This document shows positions 48,286 to 60,710 of a stretch of 64,000 bases of DNA, piece after piece. Below the pieces are notes generated by a model that was given only the letters and a program-made list of their open reading frames with translations, was not told the origin of the DNA and searched no databases. Within the stretch, counting starts at the first letter, position 1. Every line of letters begins with the position of its first letter. Made by a program: the position numbers and the translations under genes. Origin of the DNA: Nitrosomonas ureae (GTDB lineage Bacteria; Pseudomonadota; Gammaproteobacteria; Burkholderiales; Nitrosomonadaceae); assembly GCA_945872825.1 (NCBI GenBank), contig CAMCBD010000002.1, positions 1 through 64,000 on the forward strand, read 5' to 3'.

Positions 48286-50697
48286 ATGGTCAATATAGAA
48301 ATCGACGGTAAGCAAGTATCTGTTCCTAAAGGAAGTACCATCTTGGAGGGCGCAAAACAGATCGGTGTATATATCCCGCATTTTTGCTATCACAAGAAAT
48401 TATCCATTGCCGCTAATTGCCGCATGTGTCTGGTACAAGTTGAGAAGGCACCTAAACCACTGCCCGCGTGTGCAACGCCGGTGATGGATGGAATGAAGGT
48501 ATATATACACTCACAGCAGGCAGTAACAGCACAGAAAGGTGTCATGGAATTTCTGCTTATAAATCATCCGCTGGATTGCCCTATTTGTGATCAAGGTGGT
48601 GAGTGTCAACTGCAAGATCTCGCTGTTGGGTACGGTGCGAGTGGATCGCGCTATACCGAAGCAAAACGCGTCGTCGTTAACAAAAATTTGGGTCCACTGA
48701 TATCAACGGATATGACGAGATGTATCCACTGTACACGTTGCGTTCGCTTTGGTCAGGAAATTGCTGGTATTATGGAACTAGGAATGGTTGGGCGTGGTGA
48801 ACATGCTGAAATACTTGCATTTGTTGGTAAGACCGTGGATTCTGAATTGTCTGGTAATGTTATTGACCTCTGCCCTGTAGGTGCGCTGGTTAGTAAACCA
48901 TTTCGGTATTCAGCTCGCACTTGGGAGTTATCGCGCAGAAAATCAATAAGCCCGCACTGTGGTTTGGGTTCAAATCTGATTGTACAAGTCAAGCAGAATC
49001 GCGTAATGCGTGTTCTTCCTCGAGACAATGAAGCGGTCAATGAATGTTGGTTGTCTGATAAAGATCGTTTTTCCTATGAAGGATTAAACTCAGAGGATAG
49101 ATTGACACGTCCCATGATCAAACGCGATGACCAATGGTTTGAGTGTGACTGGCAAGAGGCGTTGGAATTTACCGCTAATGCCCTACAATCAATCAAACAA
49201 AAGTATGGCGCGCAAAGCATAGCTGCATTAGGATCTGCGCATAGCACATCGGAAGAATTGTTCTTATTGCAGAAATTATTACGTGCGATGGGGAGCGGCA
49301 ACATTGATCATCGTTTGCGCCAATCAGACTTTTCCGCAGATAACCATATGCAGGGTGTACCGTGGTTGGGTACTAGTATTGCAGACATATCACAATTAAA
49401 GTCGACGCTTCTTATCGGCAGCACATTACGTAAAGATCATCCGCTTATTGCACAGCGTTTGCGCCAAGCTGTTAAAAGTGGCATGAAATTGAATATTGTA
49501 AATCCAATAGATGATGATTTATTGGTTAATGTTGCGAATAAGGCCATAGTTGCACCTGGTGCAATGGTCACGAAATTGGCAGAAATCTTGAAAGCAGCCG
49601 CTGAGATTAAAGGAACAGAACAAACGAGTGGGTTGCAACAACTTATTAATTCAATTGATGTTTCTAGTTCTGCTGGTGCGTACGCTATTGCTTCGAGTCT
49701 AATTGAAAATGCGCCAGCAGCTATTTACTTGGGTAATTTATCCCAACACCATCCCGATTACTCAAGAATTAATTTGCTTGCGGGCTTGATTGCACAAATT
49801 ACAGGAGCGAGCTATGGCGTGTTGGGCGAAGCTGCAAATAGTGTTGGTGCATATTTGGTAGGTGCAATACCGGAAATTAACACATTGCCAGTTCCGATAA
49901 AATTGGATCAGGTGGAATCCGGACTAAACGCATCACAAATGCTAGGTTATAGCAATGACTTAATCGATGAACAGTGTCAGGCATTTATATTGATGAATGT
50001 TGAGCCAGAATTTGATACCTATAATTCCCAGAAAGCACTAAAAACAATCAAGTCGAGTGAATTTGTGGTATCGCTAAGTGCTTATAAAGGAAATGCAGCG
50101 GATTACGCAGATATTATATTACCGATTGCGCCCTTTACCGAAACATCAGGAACTTATGTCAATACTGAAGGCAGACTACAAAGTTTCAATGGCGTTGTTT
50201 CTCCGCTAGGAGAAGCTCGCCCTGCCTGGAAGGTACTTCGTGTACTAGCTAATTTGCTGTCGTTAGAAAAATTTGATTATGAGACACCGGAACAAATTCG
50301 GGCAGAAATCTTTCCTGAAGGACTGGAAATTAGTCAATATCTCGATAATACTTTGGGGGACTTTGGTACCGAGATTAGAGTGACTGAAGAACAAGGGTTA
50401 CAGCGTATTGGAGAAATACCGATTTATCAGGCGGATCCAATTGTTCGTCGTGCTGAATCCTTACAGGCTACTCAGGATGCTGCACTACCAAAGGCATGGA
50501 TGGCAACTGCACTGCTGGAGAAACTAGGTGTTAGCGCAGGTGATCAGGTGAAAGTTACGCAGGGAGACGAGTCCGTTCGGCTTGAGGTCGCCCATGATGA
50601 AAAATTGCCTGATAATTGTGTGCGTGTTGCAAGTGCACACCCTAAGACAGTAGCACTCGGCGCTTTGTTCGGGGAAATTCAAGTGGAAAAACAGTGA
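48286..50697 (+). CDS. nuoG: NADH-quinone oxidoreductase subunit G
   Basis: Largest peripheral subunit, carrying N1b, N4 and N5. 803 residues. The [2Fe-2S] ferredoxin domain ([18 protein letters not shown]), [18 protein letters not shown] (His-coordinated N5) and [13 protein letters not shown] are followed by a molybdopterin-oxidoreductase-like domain without the extra N7 cluster motif being obvious. No frameshifts. Confidence 0.98.
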   Translation: MVNIEIDGKQVSVPKGSTILEGAKQIGVYIPHFCYHKKLSIAANCRMCLVQVEKAPKPLPACATPVMDGMKVYIHSQQAVTAQKGVMEFLLINHPLDCPICDQGGECQLQDLAVGYGASGSRYTEAKRVVVNKNLGPLISTDMTRCIHCTRCVRFGQEIAGIMELGMVGRGEHAEILAFVGKTVDSELSGNVIDLCPVGALVSKPFRYSARTWELSRRKSISPHCGLGSNLIVQVKQNRVMRVLPRDNEAVNECWLSDKDRFSYEGLNSEDRLTRPMIKRDDQWFECDWQEALEFTANALQSIKQKYGAQSIAALGSAHSTSEELFLLQKLLRAMGSGNIDHRLRQSDFSADNHMQGVPWLGTSIADISQLKSTLLIGSTLRKDHPLIAQRLRQAVKSGMKLNIVNPIDDDLLVNVANKAIVAPGAMVTKLAEILKAAAEIKGTEQTSGLQQLINSIDVSSSAGAYAIASSLIENAPAAIYLGNLSQHHPDYSRINLLAGLIAQITGASYGVLGEAANSVGAYLVGAIPEINTLPVPIKLDQVESGLNASQMLGYSNDLIDEQCQAFILMNVEPEFDTYNSQKALKTIKSSEFVVSLSAYKGNAADYADIILPIAPFTETSGTYVNTEGRLQSFNGVVSPLGEARPAWKVLRVLANLLSLEKFDYETPEQIRAEIFPEGLEISQYLDNTLGDFGTEIRVTEEQGLQRIGEIPIYQADPIVRRAESLQATQDAALPKAWMATALLEKLGVSAGDQVKVTQGDESVRLEVAHDEKLPDNCVRVASAHPKTVALGALFGEIQVEKQ

Positions 50698-50719
50698 AGA
50701 CAAAGGTTGGAGTCTATTA

Positions 50720-51817
50720 ATGGAGAATATTCAACAACAGTTTGTGGAAATATTTGGAATAGAATGGGGATCTATGCTGTTTTCATTAGCATCAAACGTT
50801 ACATTTATTTTTGCTATCGTCATCCCACTGTTATTAGGTGTTGCTTATTTAACCTTTGCGGAACGGAAGATAATTGCTTATATGCAAATTCGCGTCGGAC
50901 CCAATAGAGTAACCTTTTTTGGGATACCGTGGTTGCGTGGGTGGGGGCAGCCGATTGCTGATGCAGTTAAGGCAATAATGAAAGAAATCATTATTCCGAC
51001 GGGAGCAAACAAGCTCTTATTTATTCTTGCACCGGTATTAACAATTATGCCAGCGCTTGCGGCCTGGGCAGTAATCCCTTTTTCTCCTGAACTTGTTCTT
51101 GCAGATATCAATGCAGGCTTGCTGTATATTTTAGCAATGACGTCAATGGGCATCTACGGCATTATTATTGCCGGGTGGGCATCAAATTCGAAATATGCAT
51201 TCCTAGGGGCCATGCGGTCTGCTGCTCAGGTAGTTTCATACGAATTAGCAATGGGTTTTGCTTTGGTATGTGTTTTAATGATGTCGCGAAGTTTGAATTT
51301 GGGTGATATTGTTAACGGTCAACAAGGTAACAGTTTGTTGAATTGGTATTTGATTCCGCTATTTCCAATGTTTCTGGTTTATTTGATCTCAGGGATAGCT
51401 GAGACAAATCGTGCGCCGTTTGATGTTGCAGAAGGCGAATCAGAAATTGTTGCAGGTTTCCATGTTGATTACTCGGGTATGGCCTTTACCGTATTTTTTC
51501 TGGCTGAATATTCCAACATGATACTGGTTGCTACTCTGACATCGATCATGTTCCTGGGTGGCTGGTTACCGCCGGTTGATATGGAACCGTTTACATGGAT
51601 TCCCGGCTTCATTTGGCTGCTATTGAAGATTGCATTTATCCTGTTTTTCTTCCTCTGGTTTCGTGCAACTTTCCCACGCTATCGCTATGATCAGATCATG
51701 AGATTGGGATGGAAGGTATTTATTCCGATTACACTCATATGGATTGTTCTATTAGGCTTGATAATGCAACTACCGGAATCGATACGGAACTCATTTCCGT
51801 TAAATATCTGGTTTTAA
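50720..51817 (+). CDS. nuoH: NADH-quinone oxidoreductase subunit H
   Basis: Membrane subunit forming the quinone entry. 365 residues, eight helices; [61 protein letters not shown] and [27 protein letters not shown] are the family landmarks. Confidence 0.99.
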   Translation: MENIQQQFVEIFGIEWGSMLFSLASNVTFIFAIVIPLLLGVAYLTFAERKIIAYMQIRVGPNRVTFFGIPWLRGWGQPIADAVKAIMKEIIIPTGANKLLFILAPVLTIMPALAAWAVIPFSPELVLADINAGLLYILAMTSMGIYGIIIAGWASNSKYAFLGAMRSAAQVVSYELAMGFALVCVLMMSRSLNLGDIVNGQQGNSLLNWYLIPLFPMFLVYLISGIAETNRAPFDVAEGESEIVAGFHVDYSGMAFTVFFLAEYSNMILVATLTSIMFLGGWLPPVDMEPFTWIPGFIWLLLKIAFILFFFLWFRATFPRYRYDQIMRLGWKVFIPITLIWIVLLGLIMQLPESIRNSFPLNIWF

Positions 51818-51831
51818 ATAGAGAAAATACA

Positions 51832-52320
51832 ATGGATCGTATCAAAAAGTTTTTCAGTACCTTTTTATTATTTGAATTGTTAAAAGGTATGGCTGTTACT
51901 GGACGGTATCTATTCAAGCCAAAGATTACTGTACATTTTCCAGAAGAAAAAACTCCACAATCGCCACGATTCCGTGGATTGCATGCTTTGCGTCGGTATC
52001 CAAATGGAGAGGAACGTTGTATTGCATGCAAATTGTGCGAAGCTGTTTGTCCTGCTATGGCAATTACCATCGATTCAGAACAGCGCACGGATAGTACACG
52101 ACGTACTACACGCTATGATATTGACCTGAGTAAATGTATTTTTTGTGGGTTTTGTGAAGAATCCTGTCCAGTTGATTCTATTGTAGAAACTCGTATATTG
52201 GAATACCACGGCGAAAAAAGAGGCGATCTGATTTATACCAAAGAAATGCTATTAGCTATTGGAGATCGTTATGAAGAACAGATTGCCAAGGATCGAGAAG
52301 CCGATGCTCGTTATCGTTGA
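51832..52320 (+). CDS. nuoI: NADH-quinone oxidoreductase subunit I
   Basis: Carries clusters N6a and N6b. The start is the ATG at 51832 ([11 protein letters not shown]), 14 bases after nuoH; an open frame reaches further back into nuoH but is not the gene. 162 residues. Two ferredoxin motifs, [16 protein letters not shown] and [16 protein letters not shown]. Confidence 0.98.
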   Translation: MDRIKKFFSTFLLFELLKGMAVTGRYLFKPKITVHFPEEKTPQSPRFRGLHALRRYPNGEERCIACKLCEAVCPAMAITIDSEQRTDSTRRTTRYDIDLSKCIFCGFCEESCPVDSIVETRILEYHGEKRGDLIYTKEMLLAIGDRYEEQIAKDREADARYR

Positions 52321-52339
52321 GCTTCTCTGATAAACACAA

Positions 52340-52945
52340 ATGAATTTTCAAGATATTTTATTTTATATTTTTTCGACTATCTTAGTTGCGTCGGCACTAG
52401 GAGTGATTACAGTTCGTAACCCTGTCTATTCCGCACTATTACTGGTGCTGGCTTTTGTTACCTGTGCGGGTCTGTGGTTAATGCTGGAAGCGGAGTTCCT
52501 GGCGATTGCATTAGTATTGGTGTATGTCGGCGCAGTAATGGTATTGTTCTTATTTGTAGTGATGATGTTGGATATCAATCTGGACAGATTGCGGGAAGGA
52601 TTCTGGAAGTGGTTCCCCTTCGGTGCAGTTATTGCACTGATAATGGTTGCCGAGATATCTATGGTTCTAGTGGGTAAATATTTTGGACTCGAGGAGATGC
52701 CGACACCCAGACCGCAAGACGCCGATTACAGTAATACCAGAGAGTTAGGCCGCTTAATTTATACCGAATACGTGTATGCCTTTGAGTTGGCTGCGGTGCT
52801 TTTGCTGGTTGCTATGGTCACGGCAATTGCATTGACTTTGCGACATCGTGAAGATAAAAGATCACCGAATCCATCCAAGCAAGTCAAAGTGAGAAAAGAA
52901 GATCGGATACGCATGGTGTCCATGCCATCAGAAAAGAAAGAATAA
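52340..52945 (+). CDS. nuoJ: NADH-quinone oxidoreductase subunit J
   Basis: Five-helix membrane subunit. 201 residues with NPVYSALLLVLAFVTCAGLWLMLEAEFLAIALVLVYVGAVMVLFLFVVMMLDI, which includes the pi-bulge helix, and a basic tail (KVRKEDRIRM). Confidence 0.98.
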   Translation: MNFQDILFYIFSTILVASALGVITVRNPVYSALLLVLAFVTCAGLWLMLEAEFLAIALVLVYVGAVMVLFLFVVMMLDINLDRLREGFWKWFPFGAVIALIMVAEISMVLVGKYFGLEEMPTPRPQDADYSNTRELGRLIYTEYVYAFELAAVLLLVAMVTAIALTLRHREDKRSPNPSKQVKVRKEDRIRMVSMPSEKKE

Positions 52946-53000
52946 AAAAGCCATTGAATAGATTTTTAACGATTTTAATATTTAGGAAGAGGTAGTCAGC

Positions 53001-53306
53001 TTGGTATCGTTATCTCATTACTTAGTACTCGGTACGATTTTATTTGCGATCGGCTTAGTCGGTATTTTTCTCAATAGAAAAAATGTCATTATTTTACTTA
53101 TGTCTATCGAATTAATGCTGTTAGCAGTAAATATGAATTTTGTGGCGTTTTCACACTATTTACAAGACATATCCGGGCAAATTTTCGTGTTTTTTATTCT
53201 GACAGTTGCTGCAGCAGAATCAGCTATTGGTTTAGCAATACTCGTTGTGCTGTTTCGCAATATGCATACGATTAATGTTGATGATCTCGATAAACTCAAA
53301 GGCTAG
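53001..53306 (+). CDS. nuoK: NADH-quinone oxidoreductase subunit K
   Basis: Smallest proton-pumping subunit. 101 residues from a TTG start with GGAAGAGG upstream; three helices with the conserved Glu of [16 protein letters not shown] and [16 protein letters not shown]. The TTG start probably keeps its translation in step with nuoJ and nuoL. Confidence 0.97.
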   Translation: MVSLSHYLVLGTILFAIGLVGIFLNRKNVIILLMSIELMLLAVNMNFVAFSHYLQDISGQIFVFFILTVAAAESAIGLAILVVLFRNMHTINVDDLDKLKG

Positions 53307-53373
53307 TAAAAAAAGAAGAAAAGTATAAGAAAAGTATAAGTACTTATAACCGACATAAGAATAATTGACCGAG

Positions 53374-55314
53374 ATGCAAAATCTATATTTACTAGTTCCA
53401 CTGGCCCCGCTAATAGGCGCACTCATAGCTGGATTATTTGGACGTTTTATCGGCCCCGTGTGGAGTCATCGCACAACAATATTACTTGTTTTTATTTCAT
53501 TACTGGCATCTATAGTTATTTTACTAGATGTACTGGAAGGTAATATTTATAACGGTAGTGTCTACACTTGGCTGGTGACAGGTGATACTCGATTCGAGAT
53601 CGGGTTTCTGATCGATCAATTGTCAGCAACTATGATGGTTGTTGTCAGTTTAGTTTCACTGATGGTTCATATTTATACCATTGGCTATATGCATGACGAT
53701 CCAGGCTATCAACGTTTCTTTAGTTATATCTCGTTATTCACCTTTTCGATGATGATATTGGTGATGTCAAATAATTTCTTGCAGTTGTTTTTTGGATGGG
53801 AAGCTGTCGGACTTGTATCGTACCTATTAATTGGTTTTTGGTATACCCGCCCAACAGCCATCTATGCCAATATGAAGGCATTTTTAGTTAACCGTGTCGG
53901 TGATTTTGGTTTTCTCCTCGGTATTGCTATGGTGCTGATGTATTTTGGCACATTGGATTATGCTGCTGTTTTTACGCAAGCACTAGGGATAGTCGATGAG
54001 AAGATTGAATTAATACCTGGTATGCCTTGGTTGGTAATAACACTTATTTGTATATTGTTATTTATTGGTGCGATGGGTAAATCAGCACAGTTTCCATTAC
54101 ATGTGTGGTTACCTGATTCGATGGAAGGCCCTACACCAATTTCTGCTTTGATTCATGCAGCGACCATGGTGACGGCAGGAATTTTTATGGTGGCACGTAT
54201 GTCGCCACTATTTGAATTATCGGAAACGGCACTATCAGTCATATTGATAATTGGCGGAATAACGACATTATTTATGGCACTTGTTGCAGTAGTACAAAAC
54301 GATATTAAACGAGTTGTTGCCTACTCTACCTTATCGCAATTAGGGTACATGACTGTCGCATTAGGCGCATCCGCCTATTCTGCTGCAATTTTCCATTTGA
54401 TGACTCATGCTTTCTTTAAAGCTGTATTATTTTTAGGTGCTGGCTCTGTCATTATTGCCATGCACCATGAACAAAATATGCAAAAAATGGGTGGACTTAA
54501 GAGTTATATGCCAATTACCTATTGGACGATGTTTATCGCAGCATTAGCCAGTGCAGGCGTGCCCGGTTTTTCCGGTTTTTTTTCTAAAGATGCGATCATT
54601 GAGGCTGTGTACTTTGCCAATATTCCTGGTGTTGGTTTTGCATATTTCTGTGTGCTGATGACAGTTTTTATTACGGCATTATATACATTCCGGCTGATAT
54701 TTATGACTTTTCATGGACAAACCCGGATGGATACAGATACCAAAGCGCATTTGCATGAATCCCCCTGGGTAGTCACTTTGCCGCTAGTGATTCTAGCTAT
54801 ACCAACGATTGCTGCGGGATGGTTTATTGGTCCAATAGTTTTTGGTGATTATTTTAATAATGTAATTTATGTATTGCCGCAACATGATGCTCTCGAGAAA
54901 TTAGGCGCGGAATTTATAGGTATCGGAGGGATGATGTTACATGCGCTGTCGACAGCACCATTCTGGTTATCTGTGGCTGGTATTTTTACCGCTTGGTATT
55001 TATATAGTGCAAGAACGGATATTCCAGGAAAAATAAAAGCTCGGTGTGGCCCTTTGTATAATTTATTGGACCACAAATATTATATTGATGAATTTTATTC
55101 ATGGTTATTTGCTGGTGGCACACGTGCTTTAGGTACTATGTTGTGGAAGTATGGTGATATAAAAGTGATTGATGGATTCTTTGTTAATGGCACCGCGCGT
55201 GTTGTAGCATTGACGGCTACCGTAGTACGCCGATACCAAACAGGTTATATCTATCATTATGCATTTACTATGATAGTTGGCGTATTTGTTATCTTGACCT
55301 TATGGCTTTACTAG
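53374..55314 (+). CDS. nuoL: NADH-quinone oxidoreductase subunit L
   Basis: Antiporter-like proton-pumping subunit with a long amphipathic C-terminal arm. About 646 residues from ATG 53374 (MQNLYLLVPLAPLIG); a TTG nine bases earlier is also possible. Landmarks: FFGWEAVGLVSYLLIGFWY, MGKSAQFPLHVWLPDSMEGPTPISALIHAATMV, VVQNDIKRVVAYSTLSQLGYM. Confidence 0.98.
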   Translation: MQNLYLLVPLAPLIGALIAGLFGRFIGPVWSHRTTILLVFISLLASIVILLDVLEGNIYNGSVYTWLVTGDTRFEIGFLIDQLSATMMVVVSLVSLMVHIYTIGYMHDDPGYQRFFSYISLFTFSMMILVMSNNFLQLFFGWEAVGLVSYLLIGFWYTRPTAIYANMKAFLVNRVGDFGFLLGIAMVLMYFGTLDYAAVFTQALGIVDEKIELIPGMPWLVITLICILLFIGAMGKSAQFPLHVWLPDSMEGPTPISALIHAATMVTAGIFMVARMSPLFELSETALSVILIIGGITTLFMALVAVVQNDIKRVVAYSTLSQLGYMTVALGASAYSAAIFHLMTHAFFKAVLFLGAGSVIIAMHHEQNMQKMGGLKSYMPITYWTMFIAALASAGVPGFSGFFSKDAIIEAVYFANIPGVGFAYFCVLMTVFITALYTFRLIFMTFHGQTRMDTDTKAHLHESPWVVTLPLVILAIPTIAAGWFIGPIVFGDYFNNVIYVLPQHDALEKLGAEFIGIGGMMLHALSTAPFWLSVAGIFTAWYLYSARTDIPGKIKARCGPLYNLLDHKYYIDEFYSWLFAGGTRALGTMLWKYGDIKVIDGFFVNGTARVVALTATVVRRYQTGYIYHYAFTMIVGVFVILTLWLY

Positions 55315-55409
55315 ATTTCTTGAAGAAACATGTAAACATGATGTTGGATATATATTAATGAATAAAATACTTAAAGATAATAAGTACTAACAAATAAAAC
55401 GGAAAAAGC

Positions 55410-56894
55410 ATGTCGTTTGATTTCCCACTATTGAGTTTAATTATTTGGCTGCCAATTGTGTTTGGTATTGCCGTATTTGCAACCGGAAATGATCGCAATG
55501 CACAGCTAGCTCGCTTGATTTCACTCGTAGGATCAATCCTAGGATTGTTGGTAGCGATTCCTCTTTATACCAATTTTGATTCTGCAACTGGCGCAATGCA
55601 GTTTATTGAGAGTCATGTCTGGTTTGAGCGTTTTAATGTTAATTACCATCTTGGTGTAGATGGCATATCGATGCCGCTTATTTTGTTGAATTGCTTTATT
55701 ACCCCATTGGTTATTGTGGCAGGGTGGGAAGTGATTAAAGAACGTGTATCACAATACATGGGCGCTTTTTTAATCATGTCGGGAATTGTCAATGGTGTTT
55801 TTGCTTCATTGGACGCCATTTTATTTTATGTATTCTGGGAAGCATCACTGATCCCAATGTTCTTGATCATTGGGATATGGGGTGGTCCAAATCGTGTTTA
55901 TGCCGCCATTAAGTTTTTTCTTTACACGCTTCTTGGTTCTTTACTGATGTTGATCGCGTTTATTTATCTGTATCTAGCATCTGGAGGAAGTTTCTCAATC
56001 GAGGATTATCATAAACTGTCGATTCCGTTGACACCGCAGATTTTAATATTTGTTGCGTTCCTGCTAGCATTTGCGGTCAAGGTACCGATGTGGCCAGTAC
56101 ATACTTGGTTGCCCGATGCGCATGTAGAAGCGCCAACAGGGGGGTCGGTTGTTCTAGCAGCAATTCTGCTTAAACTAGGCGGTTATGGCTTCCTACGTTT
56201 CTCGTTGCCAATTGCACCTGATGCCAGTCATTATTTGGCTACTATGATGATCGTGTTGTCGTTGATAGCTGTGGTCTATATTGGACTCATCGCGCTGATG
56301 CAGGTTGATATGAAAAAGCTAATTGCCTACTCGTCAGTCGCACATATGGGATTTGTGACATTAGGCTTTTTCCTGCTAAATGCTTATGGAATTGAAGGCG
56401 CGATGGTGCAGATGATTTCGCACGGATTTATTTCCGGCGCCATGTTTTTGTGTGTGGGTGTGCTATACGATCGATTGCATTCTCGTCAGATTGCTGATTA
56501 TGGCGGGGTTGTGAATAAAATGCCTATATTTGCAGCTTTCTTTATGTTATTTGCAATGGCAAATGCCGGGCTGCCAGGCACAAGTGGTTTCGTAGGTGAA
56601 TTCATGGTCATCATGAGCGCTATGAAAGTTAATTTCTGGTATGCATTCTTGGCAGCGACTACACTGATTTTTGGTGCAGCTTATACATTATGGATGTATA
56701 AACGCGTCATATTCGGTGCTGTAGCCAGCCCTGCAGTTGAAGGATTGAAAGATATCTCAAAACGTGAGTTTGTATTATTGGCAATTTTGGCAATTTCAGT
56801 TTTATGGATAGGTGTTTATCCTTACCCATTAACTGAAGTAATGCATACAACGGTTGATCAACTGCTGATACATGTCAGTAACAGCAAGTTGTGA
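55410..56894 (+). CDS. nuoM: NADH-quinone oxidoreductase subunit M
   Basis: Second antiporter-like proton pump. 494 residues; YHLGVDGISMPLILLN, FWEASLIPMFLIIGIWGG, AFAVKVPMWPVHTWLPDAHVEAPTGGSVVLAAILLKLGGYG and QVDMKKLIAYSSVAHMGFV are intact. Confidence 0.99.
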   Translation: MSFDFPLLSLIIWLPIVFGIAVFATGNDRNAQLARLISLVGSILGLLVAIPLYTNFDSATGAMQFIESHVWFERFNVNYHLGVDGISMPLILLNCFITPLVIVAGWEVIKERVSQYMGAFLIMSGIVNGVFASLDAILFYVFWEASLIPMFLIIGIWGGPNRVYAAIKFFLYTLLGSLLMLIAFIYLYLASGGSFSIEDYHKLSIPLTPQILIFVAFLLAFAVKVPMWPVHTWLPDAHVEAPTGGSVVLAAILLKLGGYGFLRFSLPIAPDASHYLATMMIVLSLIAVVYIGLIALMQVDMKKLIAYSSVAHMGFVTLGFFLLNAYGIEGAMVQMISHGFISGAMFLCVGVLYDRLHSRQIADYGGVVNKMPIFAAFFMLFAMANAGLPGTSGFVGEFMVIMSAMKVNFWYAFLAATTLIFGAAYTLWMYKRVIFGAVASPAVEGLKDISKREFVLLAILAISVLWIGVYPYPLTEVMHTTVDQLLIHVSNSKL

Positions 56895-56945
56895 AAATAG
56901 TGATTCTGGGATAGTGACAGTTCCTTATAAAAAGGTTATGAATTA

Positions 56946-58391
56946 ATGAATTTTATACCACCTGATTTTACGCCAGCCTCTTCTGAGATATTTATGCTCA
57001 TCATGGTGTGCGTGGTAATGCTGGCAGACCTCACCGCTGGTGACAATAGGCGGTATGTTGCGTATCTGCTGACACAGACTACGTTATTGGGTTGTGCGTT
57101 GCTTACATTTATATCATTTTCCACAGAAATTACTCATACTTTTAATGGAATGTATGTTGATGATGCAATGGCGGATATACTGAAATTGATGGTGTATGGC
57201 ACCGTATCAGCAGTACTTGTATATTCTCATACTTATATCAGTGATCGCGGTATGCTGAAAGGAGAGTTTTTCAGCTTAATTCTTTTTGCAACAATGGGAA
57301 TGATGGTGATGATTTCCGCCAGTCATTTTCTGACGCTGTATATTGGTTTGGAGTTGCTCTCACTGTCTCTTTACGCATTGGTAGCATTACGGCGCGAATC
57401 ATTGGTTGCAACTGAAGCAGCCATGAAATTCTTTGTGCTGGGTGCTTTGGCATCTGGTTTTTTGCTTTATGGTATGTCAATGGTTTACGGAGCGACCGGA
57501 ACATTACATGTTTCTCAGCTTGCCCAGATCATACAAAGTGAAGCAAGCAGTAAGGAAGTTTTAGTTGTAGGTCTTGTATTTATCGTGGCTGGAATCAGTT
57601 TCAAGCTAAGCGCGGCACCTTTTCACATGTGGGCGCCTGATGTTTATCAAGGTGCGCCGACCGCGGTTACATTGTTTATTGGCTCCGCACCTAAATTGGC
57701 TGCTTTTGGTTTTGTGATGCGCTTGTTGGTCGAAGGAATGGGAGAAATGTCTGCCGATTGGCAAGGCATGCTGGTGATCTTAGCTGTCATGTCGATGGCG
57801 GTAGGTAATATTGCCGCCATTGCACAAACAAACATCAAGCGCATGTTGGCATATTCAACCATCTCGCATATGGGTTTTCTGTTGCTTGGATTCATAAGTG
57901 CTGATTCTAACGGCTATAGCTCTGCTTTATTTTATGTCATTGCTTATGTTCTGATGACATTAGGTACTTTTGCAATGGTTATGCTGTTATGTCGAAGTGG
58001 ATTTGAGGCTGAAAATATCAATGACTTCAAAGGGCTTAGTAAAAGAAACTCTTGGTATGCATTTATTGCTTTGTTGTTGATGCTTTCACTTGCTGGAATT
58101 CCACCGATGATTGGATTTTATGCGAAACTTTCTGTATTACAGGCAGTTGTCAATGCTGGGTATGTTTGGTTAGCGGTTGTAGCGGTATTGTTCTCATTAA
58201 TTGGCGCTTTCTATTATCTTCGTATCATCAAGTTGATGTACTTCGATGAGCCAGAGACTGATGAACCCATAAAGCCAAATAGCGATGTAAAGATTCTTCT
58301 CAGTGCAAATGGGTTAGCAGTTTTAGCATTCGGCATATTTCCTCAGGCACTCATGGGATTGAGTCTATACGCTATTCAAAGCTCAATGTAG
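56946..58391 (+). CDS. nuoN: NADH-quinone oxidoreductase subunit N
   Basis: Third antiporter-like proton pump and last gene of the operon. 481 residues; [75 protein letters not shown] weak dyad (GAATGATCA...TGATCATATTC) at 58394-58441 is the only candidate operon end. Confidence 0.99.
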   Translation: MNFIPPDFTPASSEIFMLIMVCVVMLADLTAGDNRRYVAYLLTQTTLLGCALLTFISFSTEITHTFNGMYVDDAMADILKLMVYGTVSAVLVYSHTYISDRGMLKGEFFSLILFATMGMMVMISASHFLTLYIGLELLSLSLYALVALRRESLVATEAAMKFFVLGALASGFLLYGMSMVYGATGTLHVSQLAQIIQSEASSKEVLVVGLVFIVAGISFKLSAAPFHMWAPDVYQGAPTAVTLFIGSAPKLAAFGFVMRLLVEGMGEMSADWQGMLVILAVMSMAVGNIAAIAQTNIKRMLAYSTISHMGFLLLGFISADSNGYSSALFYVIAYVLMTLGTFAMVMLLCRSGFEAENINDFKGLSKRNSWYAFIALLLMLSLAGIPPMIGFYAKLSVLQAVVNAGYVWLAVVAVLFSLIGAFYYLRIIKLMYFDEPETDEPIKPNSDVKILLSANGLAVLAFGIFPQALMGLSLYAIQSSM

Positions 58392-58580
58392 TGAATGATC
58401 ATAGGGTATTCGTTCAGAATTAGCCTTGTGATCATATTCACAAAAGTACTCGAAGAAAAAGTTATTGTCTAGTAAAACAATCCCATCGTTTCTTTTTGCA
58501 GAATTTTTGCGACTCCAGCGTATTAATTTATTCCTTGAATACTGTGTTTGGTCGAAATGATTAACCCGCAAATAGGCCAA

Positions 58581-58608
58581 CTTGAAATCTCCAGAGCGAT
58601 CCCCATAT
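58581..58608 (+). promoter_or_regulatory. Sigma-32 (RpoH) heat-shock promoter of htpG
   Basis: The -35 box CTTGAAA (58581-58587) and the -10 box CCCCATAT (58601-58608) are separated by 13 bases. Both match the RpoH consensus (CTTGAAA, CCCCATNT). Transcription should begin near 58614, which rules out the in-frame TTG at 58610 as start codon of htpG. Confidence 0.9.
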
Positions 58609-58636
58609 ATTGAGCAAAATATTTAAGGAGGTAAAC

Positions 58637-60547
58637 GTGCAAGTTGAAACAACCAAAGAGCAATTAAATTTTCAAACCGAAGCTAAGCAACTGCTAAAGC
58701 TGATGATTCATTCCTTATACAGCAATAAGGAAATCTTTTTGCGTGAGCTGATTTCGAATGCTTCTGATGCTGCGGATAAATTACGCTTTGAATGTCTTAC
58801 AGACGCGGCACTTTATGAATCGGATTCGGATCTCAGCATTCGTGTGAGTTATGATATCGATGAACAAACTATCACCATCTCTGATAATGGAATTGGTATG
58901 TCGCGGCAAGAAGTAATCGACCATATTGGAACAATTGCCAAATCAGGCACACGCGAGTTCTTTAATTCGTTGACTGGTGATCAGGCTAAAGATGCACATT
59001 TAATCGGCCAATTCGGTGTAGGCTTTTACTCAGCATTTATTATTGCAGATAAAGTAACCTTGATTACCAGACGGGCTGGATTAACCTCCGAACATGGTAT
59101 TCGATGGGAGTCAAGTGGTGAAGGTGATTACACACTGGAAACTATAACGAAGCCGACACGTGGTACTGAAATAATTCTACATTTGCGTAAAGATGAGAAT
59201 GAGTTTCTCAATGGAATTCGGATTCGTACTATTATTCGTAAATATTCCGATCACATTACTTTGCCCATTTTGATGAAGAAGGAAGAATGGTCTCAGGAAG
59301 AGAAGAAAAACAAGATTACTGATGAAGACGAAACAATTAATCAGGCAAATGCATTATGGGCGCGCCCAAAAAATGAAATCACCGCTGAACAATACAACGA
59401 GTTTTATAAGCATGTAGCGCATGATTTTGAGCCGCCGCTCGCCTATTTGCATGCGCGGGTAGAAGGCAAACAGGAGTACACGCAATTACTTTATATCCCC
59501 GCACGAGCACCTTTCGATTTGTTTGACCGTGAACATCGTCATGGTATTAAGTTATATGTGCAGCGCGTATTTATCATGGATGATGCTGAGAAACTGTTGC
59601 CGAATTACTTACGCTTCGTGCGTGGGGTGATTGATTCGAATAGCTTGCCTTTAAATGTGTCACGCGAAATATTGCAAGAATCCAAAGATATCGAATCGAT
59701 CAGAGCAGGTATAGTCAAGAAAGTGCTAGGATTGATTGAAGAATTATCCAAGAATGAAAATGATGAAGGGAAAGAGAAGTTTAGAACTTTCTATCGGGAA
59801 TTTGGACAAGTTCTGAAGGAAGGCGTGGGCGAAGATTATGCCAATCGTGAACGGATTGCAAAACTGTTACGTTTTGTCACGACCCAAAGTGATACCGAGG
59901 AACCAACAGTTTCTTTGGAGACCTATTTGCATCGCATGAAAGATGGGCAGGACAAGATTTATTATGTCACGGCTGACAATCTTAAGGCGGCCAAGAATAG
60001 TCCTCACCTAGAAGTTTTCCGTAAGAAAGGTATCGAAGTACTGCTGTTATCAGATCGTGTTGATGAATGGTTGGTAACCAACTTGACTGAATTTGAAGGA
60101 AAGCTGCTTCAGTCTGTCGCGAAAGGTGGTTTGGACCTGGGAAGTTTGGAAGACGAAACTGAGAAAGAAGAACATGAGAAAGAAAGCAGCGCCTATCAAG
60201 AACTAATAGACAAAATGAAAGCGGCGTTGAGTGAACAAGTAAAAGATATACGTGTTACATTTCGTTTGACTGAATCTCCAGCCTGTCTTGTCGCGGATAC
60301 TCATGATATGGGTGGTAACTTGGAAAGATTACTGAAATCTGCTGGACAAAAGGTACAACATGCGAAGCCAATCCTTGAAATCAATCCACATCATCCGATG
60401 GTGCAAAGGCTAAAAACAGAAGTGGAAAATTTTGAAGACTGGAGTCATATTTTGTTTGATCAAGCGTTATTGGCTGAAGGTGGTCAGCTTGAGGATCCAG
60501 CAGCATTTGTAAAAAGGCTCAATGAGTTGTTATTGCTGAAATCCTGA
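58637..60547 (+). CDS. htpG: Molecular chaperone HtpG (Hsp90)
   Basis: ATP-dependent cytosolic chaperone. The start is a GTG at 58637 with a perfect AAGGAGGT four bases before it, giving 636 residues. The N-terminal GHKL ATPase has [35 protein letters not shown] and [11 protein letters not shown]; the middle domain has [39 protein letters not shown]; the C-terminal dimerisation domain ends [15 protein letters not shown]. Heat-shock control is predicted by the promoter above. Confidence 0.98.
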   Translation: MQVETTKEQLNFQTEAKQLLKLMIHSLYSNKEIFLRELISNASDAADKLRFECLTDAALYESDSDLSIRVSYDIDEQTITISDNGIGMSRQEVIDHIGTIAKSGTREFFNSLTGDQAKDAHLIGQFGVGFYSAFIIADKVTLITRRAGLTSEHGIRWESSGEGDYTLETITKPTRGTEIILHLRKDENEFLNGIRIRTIIRKYSDHITLPILMKKEEWSQEEKKNKITDEDETINQANALWARPKNEITAEQYNEFYKHVAHDFEPPLAYLHARVEGKQEYTQLLYIPARAPFDLFDREHRHGIKLYVQRVFIMDDAEKLLPNYLRFVRGVIDSNSLPLNVSREILQESKDIESIRAGIVKKVLGLIEELSKNENDEGKEKFRTFYREFGQVLKEGVGEDYANRERIAKLLRFVTTQSDTEEPTVSLETYLHRMKDGQDKIYYVTADNLKAAKNSPHLEVFRKKGIEVLLLSDRVDEWLVTNLTEFEGKLLQSVAKGGLDLGSLEDETEKEEHEKESSAYQELIDKMKAALSEQVKDIRVTFRLTESPACLVADTHDMGGNLERLLKSAGQKVQHAKPILEINPHHPMVQRLKTEVENFEDWSHILFDQALLAEGGQLEDPAAFVKRLNELLLLKS

Positions 60548-60574
60548 GTTCGAGAACACTCTGTATGGTTTGCG

Positions 60575-60612
60575 CAATCTTCTGGTACGCATTACATGAT
60601 GCCGGAAGATTG
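60575..60612 (+). terminator. Stem-loop downstream of htpG
   Basis: CAATCTTCTGG and CCGGAAGATTG pair with one G-T wobble around a 16-base loop, 28 bases after the htpG stop. No clear T tract, so termination is only probable. Confidence 0.45.
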
Positions 60613-60710
60613 ATGTGGTAAATTGAAACTTCCATTCGTTTCTAATGTCCGTTTATTGGACGTGGCGTGAATCGCTAAATCATTATTCCAAATAAATATT
60701 CAATCAAACA

